Part shown: piece by piece, positions 1-6,320 of the stretch
Position numbering within the stretch: position 1 is the first letter of the stretch
Layout of the letters: each line of letters opens with the position of its first letter
Assembly (NCBI GenBank): GCA_040510575.1
Contig: JBEVIU010000115.1
Coordinates: 1 to 27,231 of the forward strand
Source of the DNA: DASUMF01 sp040510575
GTDB taxonomy: Bacteria > Actinomycetota > Acidimicrobiia > IMCC26256 > DASPTH01
DNA length: 27,231 bases
Direction: 5' to 3'
Translations under genes and position numbers: made by a program
The notes under the pieces: model-generated
What the model saw: the letters and a program-made list of their open reading frames with translations, nothing else
The model's database searches: none
What the model was told of the DNA's origin: nothing

Positions 1-266
1 AACACAAACGCGCGCATCGTCGCGCCCGCACGGAGCTGCTCGTCGAGGGGATCACCGCGCTCGAGACCGTGTATCGCGATGCGCTGGCCGGTCCGGCCGC
101 GCCGGTGCTCAACGTCGATCGTCCGGCGCTGCTCCTCGAAGCGCGCTCGTGCAACCGCGCGCTCGACGCCTGCCGCGAGGCGCGCCAGGCGCTCGCGGAG
201 TTCATCCCCAACGAGACGTTGCTGCTGGAGCGCCTGTTCCTCCACCTGCCGGCAGTTCCCCGCTGA
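1..266 (+). CDS. holB: DNA polymerase III subunit delta' (C-terminal end, partial)
   Basis: The window opens inside a gene; its reading frame begins at base 3 and ends at a TGA at 264-266, leaving 87 residues. The fragment is helical and rich in Arg, Ala and Leu. It carries the pattern ELLVEGITALETVYRDAL followed by a final helix ending NETLLLERLFLHLP. This resembles the C-terminal collar domain of actinobacterial clamp-loader delta' subunits, where a short 'NP/NE..LLLE.LLL.LP' ending is common. Delta' acts in the clamp-loader complex that places the beta clamp on DNA. The ATPase-like N-terminal domain lies outside the window, so the name rests on the tail alone. It is followed by tRNA-Thr on the same strand. 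Confidence 0.55.
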   Translation, partial: HKRAHRRARTELLVEGITALETVYRDALAGPAAPVLNVDRPALLLEARSCNRALDACREARQALAEFIPNETLLLERLFLHLPAVPR

Positions 267-276
267 GCCCACGCGG

Positions 277-318
277 CCGAACGAAGAGACCCGAACGAGG
301 AGACCCGAACGAGGAGAG
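277..318 (+). repeat. 14-bp tandem repeat, three copies, upstream of tRNA-Thr
   Basis: Three consecutive copies of a 14-bp unit (ccgaacga[a/g]gagac) lie at 277-290, 291-304 and 305-318. The first copy differs by one base and the last copy ends in g instead of c. The repeat sits between the holB stop and the tRNA gene. It is too short and gapless to be a CRISPR. It may be a replication-slippage product; no function is evident. Confidence 0.8.
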
Positions 319-353
319 GGGTCGCCGAGCGGCCCGGTACACTCACCGGCCTC

Positions 354-429
354 GCCGGAGTAGCTCAGATGGCAGAGCAGCTCACTCGTAATGAGCAGGC
401 CAGGAGTTCAAGTCTCCTCTCCGGCTCCA
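354..429 (+). tRNA. tRNA-Thr (anticodon CGT)
   Basis: A complete 76-nt cloverleaf can be folded by eye. Acceptor stem: GCCGGAG (354-360) with CTCCGGC (419-425). D stem: GCTC/GAGC (363-366/375-378). Anticodon stem: GCTCA/TGAGC (380-384/392-396) around the loop CTCGTAA. T stem: AGGAG/CTCCT (402-406/414-418) with the loop TTCAAGT. The discriminator base T (426) is followed by an encoded CCA (427-429). The anticodon CGT reads ACG, so it charges threonine. A possible -10 box (TACACT, 338-343) lies 10 bases upstream, without a clear -35. Confidence 0.97.
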
Positions 430-438
430 CCACTCACG

Positions 439-458
439 ACCCGGCGGTTTCGCCGGGT
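439..458 (+). terminator. GC-rich hairpin just after tRNA-Thr
   Basis: A perfect 8-bp inverted repeat, ACCCGGCG (439-446) and CGCCGGGT (451-458), encloses a GTTT loop and starts 9 bases after the tRNA CCA end. It lacks a T-run, so it is not a textbook intrinsic terminator. Such GC hairpins often end or process tRNA transcripts in high-GC actinobacteria. It ends 7 bases before the Shine-Dalgarno region of the next gene. Confidence 0.5.
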
Positions 459-479
459 GCCGCTCGTGAGGAGCTCGAC

Positions 480-1373
480 GTGAAGGTCAGGATCGGGGTC
501 GGGACCGGCGGCGCAGCGGCGTCGCCTGACGATCTGGGCGAGATGGTCGACGCCATCGACGATCTCGGCTTCGACTCGCTCTGGCTCTCCGAGGTGCTCA
601 CCGGCACTCCCCTCGACCCGACGGTCGGACTCGCGTGGGCGGCTGCCCGCCGCGCGCGGCCCAAGCTCGGCACCACGATGCTGCTGCCCGGCACCAATGT
701 CGTGCGCCTCGCGAAGCAGCTCGCCACGCTCGACGCGCTGAGCGCGGGCCGTCTCCTCGTGACCTTCGTGCCCGGGCTGACCCAGGAGCCCGAGTCGTCC
801 GCGATCGGCGTACCGCCGAAGGCGCGCGGGCGCGCGATGGAGGAGGCGGTACCGATCCTGCGCGCACTCTGGGCGGGAGAGACGGTGTCGCATCACGGCG
901 CCGCGGGCGACTTCGACGACGTCACGCTCACACCACGTCCCGTGCAACAGCCGCTCGAGTTCTGGTTCGGTGGAATGGCACGCGCGTCGCTCGAGCGTTG
1001 TGGGCGCTTGTCCGACGGCTGGCTGCCGAGCCTGTGCACGCCCGCCGAAGCCGTCGACGGCAAGCGGGTGATCGACGACGCGGCCTCAGGCGTCGGTCGG
1101 GCGATCAGTCCTGAGCACTTCGGCGTGAGCGTCGGGTACGCGCGGGAGCCACTCGCCCCCGATGCCATCGCTCGGATCGCGTCGCGTCGGCGGGACGACC
1201 GACACGCGGTCGAGGAGCTCGTGCCCGTGGGTCCCGCCGCGCTGCGCGCGCTGCTCGAGCGCTTCCTCGACGTGGGCTTCTCGAAGTTCGTCCTCCGGCC
1301 GCTCGTTGCGCCGGCGTCGTGGCGTGACGAGCTCGAAGAGCTCGCGGACGCCGTCGGCGATCTGCAGACCTGA
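480..1373 (+). CDS. LLM-class (luciferase-like) F420-dependent oxidoreductase
   Basis: A 297-residue TIM-barrel protein of the bacterial luciferase-like monooxygenase family. Many actinobacterial members use coenzyme F420 rather than FMN, and a hydride transfer or oxidation reaction is likely; the substrate cannot be told. Visible family features are an N-terminal strand (VRIGVGTGG after the start), the early helix 'MVDAIDDLGFDSLWLSE', the segment LGTTMLLPG, 'LATLDALSAGRLLVTFVPG', the helix 'RGRAMEEAVPILRALWAGE', and 'PLEFWFGGMARASLERCGRLSDGWLP'-type text in the second half. GTG 480 was chosen because GTGAGGAG lies 6 bases upstream; the frame stays open further upstream, but that would run into the tRNA. 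It is a single gene between the tRNA and the M23 peptidase. An F420-associated protein also occurs at 11.2 kb. Confidence 0.85.
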   Translation: MKVRIGVGTGGAAASPDDLGEMVDAIDDLGFDSLWLSEVLTGTPLDPTVGLAWAAARRARPKLGTTMLLPGTNVVRLAKQLATLDALSAGRLLVTFVPGLTQEPESSAIGVPPKARGRAMEEAVPILRALWAGETVSHHGAAGDFDDVTLTPRPVQQPLEFWFGGMARASLERCGRLSDGWLPSLCTPAEAVDGKRVIDDAASGVGRAISPEHFGVSVGYAREPLAPDAIARIASRRRDDRHAVEELVPVGPAALRALLERFLDVGFSKFVLRPLVAPASWRDELEELADAVGDLQT

Positions 1374-1422
1374 CGGCGACGGGCGGCGACCGGGCGTAGA
1401 CGTGGCGCCGGGACGGCAGGGC

Positions 1423-1431
1423 TGTGATACT
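1423..1431 (+). promoter_or_regulatory. possible extended -10 promoter element before the M23 peptidase gene
   Basis: TGTGATACT fits an extended -10 (TGn followed by a TAtAcT-like hexamer), 32 bases upstream of the GTG start of the M23 peptidase gene. No matching -35 hexamer is seen at 16-18 bp spacing. This is a tentative call from pattern alone. Confidence 0.25.
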
Positions 1432-1463
1432 GACGGCTTCGGACAGTCGAGGTAGAGGCGGGC

Positions 1464-2666
1464 GTGGAGTTGTACACCGAGGAGACGGCCAGGCGCCGCC
1501 GTCGCTCGCGGCACGTGATGGTGTTCGCCGCAGCGCTGTCTGCGGTGTCGTTGTCGATCGCTGCCGTCCCCGGTCTGTCCGCGTTCGCCGGTGTCACCGA
1601 GCCGCCGCCCGAGCCCACGACCACGACCGAGCCCGATCCGGTGCCGACGACCACGACCGAGCCGGCACCCGATCCGACCACCACGACCGAGCCGGCTCCC
1701 GATCCGACCACCACGACCGGGGTTGCTCCCGACACGACGACGACGTCGACCCCGTCGGAGGGTTCAGGTCCCGAGGCGCAGGCCGGCACCCTCGACCCCG
1801 GCGAAGCACTGGTGCCCCGACCTGAGTTCGGGTACTTGAGCGGCCACCAACGCGCGCTGGTCCAGGATCTCCAGACCGCCACCGACGTCTACGCAGTCCG
1901 TCGCTTCGCGCTGGTCGACCTCGCCCGCCAGGTCACGATGGCCAAGGGTGCGCTCGACGAGGCATCGGCCGCGGAGAACGCGGCGGTGATGCGCGAGGTC
2001 TTCGGTCCGTCCGACACGGCGCGCAGCCGTCGGCTCGAAGCCGACCGGAAGAACGCGCGACGTGCCCGCGTGCTGGCCCAAGCCGCGCTCGCGGCCGCGA
2101 CCGCGCGCTTCACCGCGCAGACCCAGGCCGTTGCCGACGCGTTGGACGAGCGGACCTCGGCGGAGTCGGCGATCGAACGGGAGCTCGGCTCGGGCGCGGT
2201 GCGCGCACGGCCCGATGCCATCACGGCGACGCTCGCAGCCGCGCAGGCGGGCCAAGGCGACGTGATCGGGGTCGAGAGCATCGGCCAGCCCATTCCGGGG
2301 GCGTCACTCAACTCACCGTTCGGTCTCCGCAACGATCCGCTCAGCGGCGGCGCGGGGTTCCACCCCGGCTTCGACCTCGCCGCGACCTCCGGCACGCCGA
2401 TCCACGCGGCCGCCGCCGGAGTGGTCGTCCTGGCCGGCGACTGTGGGGGCTACGGCAACTGCGTGGTGATCGACCACGGCGACTCGCTCGCCACGGTCTA
2501 CGCGCACCAGAGCGGACTGTCGGCCAGAGTCGGCGAGCACGTCGACGCCGGCGAGGTCATCGGATACGTGGGCTCCACCGGGATGTCGACCGGTCCGCAC
2601 CTGCACTTCGAGGTCCGCGTCCACGGCCTCCCGGTCGATCCGGTGCTCGCGCTTCCCGCCGACTGA
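1464..2666 (+). CDS. secreted or membrane-anchored M23 family metallopeptidase
   Basis: A 400-residue cell-envelope peptidase, likely cutting peptidoglycan cross-bridges or stem peptides outside the membrane. Residues 1-17 are basic (an Arg-rich run ending SRH). Residues 18-43 form a hydrophobic signal or anchor segment. Residues 45-97 are a low-complexity linker of repeated TTTTEPxPxP decapeptides. Residues 125-265 are Ala/Arg/Glu-rich and probably helical or coiled coil. Residues 283-395 are the M23 (lysostaphin/LytM-type) domain, with the zinc ligands H300-x3-D304 and H379-x-H381 in GPHLHFE, plus H348 in YAHQS. Two cysteines (C327, C333) could form a disulfide in the exported domain. All active-site residues are present, so it should be an active peptidase rather than a degenerate NlpD/EnvC type. 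It converges with the next, leftward gene. Confidence 0.9.
   Translation: MELYTEETARRRRRSRHVMVFAAALSAVSLSIAAVPGLSAFAGVTEPPPEPTTTTEPDPVPTTTTEPAPDPTTTTEPAPDPTTTTGVAPDTTTTSTPSEGSGPEAQAGTLDPGEALVPRPEFGYLSGHQRALVQDLQTATDVYAVRRFALVDLARQVTMAKGALDEASAAENAAVMREVFGPSDTARSRRLEADRKNARRARVLAQAALAAATARFTAQTQAVADALDERTSAESAIERELGSGAVRARPDAITATLAAAQAGQGDVIGVESIGQPIPGASLNSPFGLRNDPLSGGAGFHPGFDLAATSGTPIHAAAAGVVVLAGDCGGYGNCVVIDHGDSLATVYAHQSGLSARVGEHVDAGEVIGYVGSTGMSTGPHLHFEVRVHGLPVDPVLALPAD
1617..1745 (+). repeat. 30-bp in-frame repeats encoding a Thr/Pro/Glu linker
   Basis: About four imperfect 30-bp units built around accaccacgaccgagcc encode the decapeptide pattern TTTTEPxPxP. They form the linker between the membrane segment and the ectodomain of the M23 peptidase. 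Such a linker typically spans the cell wall and may be O-glycosylated in actinobacteria, which is inference here. Confidence 0.85.
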
Positions 2667-2709
2667 GGTCCGCGCCCGACTGCATCCGGTCCGACGGTCG
2701 ATCCCGCTG

Positions 2710-4338
2710 TCACGCACGGTCGTCGACGGAGACCCCCGCTTCGACCGCCTCGATCAGGTCCTGTGCACCGTCGCCATCGAGCAACCGCTCGCGCATCTCG
2801 TCCGAGGCGGTCACGACGCTCGTGGCACCGGTGGGATCGATGCGGATCACGACGGCCAGCGCGCTCGCGAGCAGCGGTGGCGGTGCCGCACCACAGAGGT
2901 CGGCGATCGCGCGCGGTACGTCGGCGCCGATACCGGCGATCACGGTCGCGGCTTCCATCCCTACGTCCACGGCGGCGCACAGCGATTCCGTGTCGCCGAA
3001 CTCGATGTCGACGAGCACGACATCGTGATCGAGGTCGCGGGCCGAGCGGATCGCGTGCGACTGGCCGCCGGGTTGCGGGGAGGAGAGCTGACTCGTTCGG
3101 GGCGCGGCGACTTCGCAACGCACGTCGACCGTCGCCACGTTGCGCGCACGCATCATCGGGTCGGTGGCGAGCCGGCACAGGATCGTGCGCCGCAGCTCCC
3201 GATCACGACACAGCAGCACTGCGAGTCCACGACCGCGTGCCATCACGTGCGCCAGGTGACGCCTGACGACGTCGAGGCCGGCCGGTTCCTGGTCGGACAC
3301 CGATTCGGGCCCGAGCGGGCGGACGAGCACGCTCAACCCGTGCGCGGTCGGCGCGGCGTCGAGCGCCAGGAGCGGTCCGAATCCCTGGCGACCGCTCGAT
3401 GAGGTGCCGCGTTGCGCCTCGCCAGCGCCTGCGGCGAGACCGAAGGATCGCAGCAGACGGGCGACGAGCATGGACCCCGCGGGCTCGGGCAGCTGGACCA
3501 GGTCACACATGTCCTGGTCCACACGGGCGCGGACGAGCACGCCACCGGGCTGTGAGAGCACGTGCAACGAGCGCGCGCCCGACTCGACCGCCGCGCCCAC
3601 CAGCCACTCCAGGATCCGATCGGGTGCGTCGGGACCCGGTGCGAGTACCGCGGGCACGTCCGCATCGCGGGCCACGATCCGCATCACGTCGCCCGGGGCA
3701 GGCCGCTCGTACCGCACACCGGTGGACGGGATCAGGTCGAGCGGCGTTGGCTCCGCGGGAAACGCGCGCTCGATCGCGTGCTGCAACCCGACGGGAGTGG
3801 CCAACACGATCTGTGCGCGGGCGCGCAACCGGCGACCGATCTCACGCCGCAGGTCGCGACTCGGCGGCTCCGCCAGGGCCACCACGATGGCGCCGTCGCG
3901 AAGCTCCATCGGCAGCATCTCGAGTTGGAGCGCGACCTCTTTGGACACTCGCCCCACGACGTCTGCATCGGGAGTGAACCCCTCGAGGTCGACGATCGGC
4001 AGGCCCGATTGTTCGCTGAGCGCCTGGGTCAGGGTCTCGTCGCTGATCGCACCCAACGTGACGAGGAGCTTCCCGAGCGGCATGTCGTGGTCGTCGAGAT
4101 CCTGCTGCGAGAGCGCGAGCGCGAGGTCGTCCTGGTCGATGTGGCCGTGCCGGATGAGGATCTCGCCGAGTCGCAGGTGTGATGGACGACCGGAGCTCTG
4201 GCCGGCGACCGATGGCTCCGGTTGGAGTTGTGCCGGTTGGAGTTGTGCCGGTTGGAGTTGTGCCGGTTCGAGTGGTGAAGGTTCCACGAGCGCCCCCGCT
4301 GCCCGGGTCGCGGCCGTCGTCGGCCGATGAGTGTGCAT
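2710..4338 (-). CDS. MshEN-domain protein with degenerate GspE/PilB-type ATPase domain
   Basis: A 542-residue protein of the type II secretion/type IV pilus assembly ATPase family by overall architecture. Residues 22-40 are three AQLQP repeats. Residues 56-79 and 87-110 are two 24-residue copies of the MshEN c-di-GMP-binding motif ([R/P]LGxxLxxxGxIxxxxLxxxLxxQ), followed by the rest of an MshEN domain to about residue 195. Residues 240-345 match the N2 region (RSLHV where active enzymes have SDIHIEP; RVDQD for RIDG). In the ATPase core the Walker A position reads CRDRELRRT (377-385) with no GxxGxGKT. The Asp box reads VDVRCE (404-409) and the Walker B region reads VVLVDIEFGD (440-449). ATP hydrolysis is therefore unlikely, and I infer a c-di-GMP-responsive pseudo-ATPase. 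No pilus genes are next to it. The ATG at 4338 lacks a strong Shine-Dalgarno sequence. Confidence 0.75.
   Translation of the reverse strand: MHTHRPTTAATRAAGALVEPSPLEPAQLQPAQLQPAQLQPEPSVAGQSSGRPSHLRLGEILIRHGHIDQDDLALALSQQDLDDHDMPLGKLLVTLGAISDETLTQALSEQSGLPIVDLEGFTPDADVVGRVSKEVALQLEMLPMELRDGAIVVALAEPPSRDLRREIGRRLRARAQIVLATPVGLQHAIERAFPAEPTPLDLIPSTGVRYERPAPGDVMRIVARDADVPAVLAPGPDAPDRILEWLVGAAVESGARSLHVLSQPGGVLVRARVDQDMCDLVQLPEPAGSMLVARLLRSFGLAAGAGEAQRGTSSSGRQGFGPLLALDAAPTAHGLSVLVRPLGPESVSDQEPAGLDVVRRHLAHVMARGRGLAVLLCRDRELRRTILCRLATDPMMRARNVATVDVRCEVAAPRTSQLSSPQPGGQSHAIRSARDLDHDVVLVDIEFGDTESLCAAVDVGMEAATVIAGIGADVPRAIADLCGAAPPPLLASALAVVIRIDPTGATSVVTASDEMRERLLDGDGAQDLIEAVEAGVSVDDRA
4218..4277 (-). 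repeat. 15-bp tandem repeat encoding AQLQP units
   Basis: Three exact copies of a 15-bp unit (ccggttggagttgtg on the plus strand) lie at 4218-4262, followed by a diverged fourth copy at 4263-4277. On the coding (minus) strand each unit encodes a pentapeptide AQLQP. The repeat sits in the disordered N-terminal tail before the MshEN domain and is a likely site of copy-number change between strains. Confidence 0.9.
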
Positions 4339-4430
4339 CGACAGCCGACTTGACCGGTGTGAGCGTTCTGCCCGGTCTTGGGAGCCGCTTTACCAACCCT
4401 TTGCCTCGTTCCCGATTTGGGTGCGACGGA

Positions 4431-5300
4431 TCAGAGTGCGTCCGATGCGAACGTGTCGCACCGGTTCGGGTCGCCGGTCTCGTATCCCGTGGAGAACCAG
4501 CGCTGGCGCTGCTTCGACGAGCCATGGGTCCACGACTCGCGATCGACGCGGCCGGTGGCGGCACGTTGGATGCGGTCGTCGCCGACCGCCGCCGCAGCGT
4601 CGAGCCCGTCCGTGATGTCGGCCCGCGTCACTTCGGCGATCAGCGCGGTGTCGACCGCGTGCGCGGCCCACACGCCGGCGAAGCAGTCGGCCTGCAACTC
4701 CAACCGCACCGACGCTGACTTCGGGCCCTCGCGATCCTTGCCGACCCGGGCTTCGGTCCCCAACAGGTCCTGCACGTGGTGGCCGTACTCGTGGGCGAGG
4801 ACGTACGCCTCCGCGAAGCGTCCGCCGCGGGCGCCGAAACGGGTACGCAGGTCGTCGTAGAAGCCGAGGTCGAGGTACACCTGCCCGTCGCCCGGGCAGT
4901 AGAACGGCCCGACGGACGAGTCGGCGACGCCACATCCGGTCGACACCTGGCCGTCGAAGAGAACGGTCTGCGCCGGCGCGTAGCCCTGCAGTGCGTCCGA
5001 CCAGTACTCCTGCACCGAGTTGACGACCGCGGTGACGAGACAGTCGGTGCGCTGGTTGGCGTCGGCGCCGGTCTGACAGTTCGTCGACAACTCGCCCGCG
5101 CCGTTGAACGCGTTCGAGCTCGAACCGCCACCGCCGGTCCCGAGCCCGTTGTTCACGAGCAGCACCAGCACGAGGACGATCAGTCCCGCGATGCCGCCCC
5201 CGCCGTACGCCACGCCTCGCCCGACGCCGAGGCCGCTGCCCATCCCTCGACGATCGGACACCTGGCTCGTGTCGATTGCCCCTCGGGTCCGAAACTTCAT
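4431..5300 (-). CDS. YpfJ/KPN_02809-type neutral zinc metallopeptidase
   Basis: A 289-residue membrane-anchored protein of the putative neutral zinc metallopeptidase family (Pfam Zn_peptidase). A Gly-rich N-terminus (residues 18-37) is followed by one membrane segment at about 36-50 (AGLIVLVLVLLV). A Ser/Gly/Asn spacer leads into an extracytoplasmic catalytic domain. The zinc motif H170-E171-Y-G-H174-H175 is clear and is followed by LELQADCFAGVWA, where the family has its third ligand. Several cysteines (for example in NCQTG, DCLV, GCGV, YCPG) could pair outside the cell. The start was placed at the ATG of MKFRTRG, the usual family N-terminus, with GGAG 6 bases upstream; an in-frame upstream GTG at 5327 is less likely. 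The substrate is not known. Confidence 0.88.
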   Translation of the reverse strand: MKFRTRGAIDTSQVSDRRGMGSGLGVGRGVAYGGGGIAGLIVLVLVLLVNNGLGTGGGGSSSNAFNGAGELSTNCQTGADANQRTDCLVTAVVNSVQEYWSDALQGYAPAQTVLFDGQVSTGCGVADSSVGPFYCPGDGQVYLDLGFYDDLRTRFGARGGRFAEAYVLAHEYGHHVQDLLGTEARVGKDREGPKSASVRLELQADCFAGVWAAHAVDTALIAEVTRADITDGLDAAAAVGDDRIQRAATGRVDRESWTHGSSKQRQRWFSTGYETGDPNRCDTFASDAL

Positions 5301-5343
5301 GGGCCACTCCGTACCCCGCCGGGGCACGAATCACGCAGTCCGA

Positions 5344-6237
5344 TCAGTTCGTCGGTCGCGGGCTCTGCGCCGCGCGTGCATCGTCGACGCGAGTGGCACC
5401 GTCGATCTCCGCGCCGATGAGCACCAGCAGCGAGCTGAGCCAGAGCCAGAGCAGCAGGACCACGATCGTCGCCAGGGTGCCGTACGTCTTGCTGTAGCTC
5501 GAGAAGTTCGCGGTGTACACAGCGAACAATGCCGACACGACGAGCCAACCCAACATCGCGACGACCGCGCCCGGGGTGACCACGCCGAACCTCGGACGGA
5601 CGCCGTCGCGCAGTGCGAAGCGGTAGAGCGCACCGATGCCCGCGATCATCACGACCGCCAGCACCGGCCAGCGCAGCACGTCGAGCACAGTGCGACCGGT
5701 GCTGCCGAGCCCGGCTTGGGCGAGCAACGGCGGCATCGCCGCGACGAGGAACACGATGACGCCGAGGAACACGATCGCGGCGAACGTGAGCAACAGCGCC
5801 TTTCCGCGTTTGGCGACGAAGCTCTTCGGCTGCTGTTGTTCGTGCGCGACGTGGATCCCGGTGATGAGCGCGGCCATGCCGCCCGATGCGCTCCAGAGCG
5901 CCAGTGCGACGGCCACCACCAGCGTGATCGAGACGCTGGCGCTCCCGGCCTTGATGATCGCGGAGAGCTGGAAGGTCAGAAACGACTCGACCTCCTTGGG
6001 GAGTGCGGCCGCGACGTCGTGCACCTGGAGCTTCACGTCGTTGGGGTCGGCCACCAACCCGTAGATCGAGATGAACGCGATGAGCCCGGGGACGAAGGCC
6101 AGGAACGCGTAGAAGGCGACTCCGGCGGCGACCAGGGTGAGGTTGTGGACGCGGAGGCGCTCGAGGAGCGTCGACACGACGGACCGCGGCCCCGACGGGC
6201 CTGCCCAGGGCACGGGCGGAGCGTACCCAGTTCGCAT
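5344..6237 (-). CDS. YihY/virulence factor BrkB family inner-membrane protein
   Basis: A polytopic membrane protein of about 297 residues with some six hydrophobic segments. The family signature is visible as 'LTLVAAGVAFYAFLAFVPGL' near the N-terminus, where the family has a conserved A-x-x-Y-x-LxxxP-type helix. Mid-protein there are 'LWSASGGMAALITGIHVAHE' and FGVVTPGAVVA. Near the C-terminus there is 'YSKTYGTLATIVVLLLWLWL', again typical of the family. The name comes from old RNase BN/Brk annotations; members are transport-like proteins of unproven function. It lies 43 bases upstream of the metallopeptidase gene on the same strand, so the two may be co-transcribed. The start is uncertain between ATG 6237 and GTG 6258; neither has a well-placed Shine-Dalgarno. 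Confidence 0.85.
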   Translation of the reverse strand: MRTGYAPPVPWAGPSGPRSVVSTLLERLRVHNLTLVAAGVAFYAFLAFVPGLIAFISIYGLVADPNDVKLQVHDVAAALPKEVESFLTFQLSAIIKAGSASVSITLVVAVALALWSASGGMAALITGIHVAHEQQQPKSFVAKRGKALLLTFAAIVFLGVIVFLVAAMPPLLAQAGLGSTGRTVLDVLRWPVLAVVMIAGIGALYRFALRDGVRPRFGVVTPGAVVAMLGWLVVSALFAVYTANFSSYSKTYGTLATIVVLLLWLWLSSLLVLIGAEIDGATRVDDARAAQSPRPTN

Positions 6238-6320
6238 CCCCCGTGACCCTGACGGCACCCTCCGATCACCGGCCCGTGCTCCGCATCTGCTCGACCAGGC
6301 GGCTACCGTCGCTCGACGTC

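Noticed and set aside
277..318. CRISPR array
   Set aside because: The 14-bp units are directly adjacent with no spacers.
369..479. Upstream extension of the luciferase-like oxidoreductase into the tRNA-Thr gene
   Set aside because: The extension would be translated from tRNA sequence; GTG 480 has a good Shine-Dalgarno and the family N-terminus begins there.
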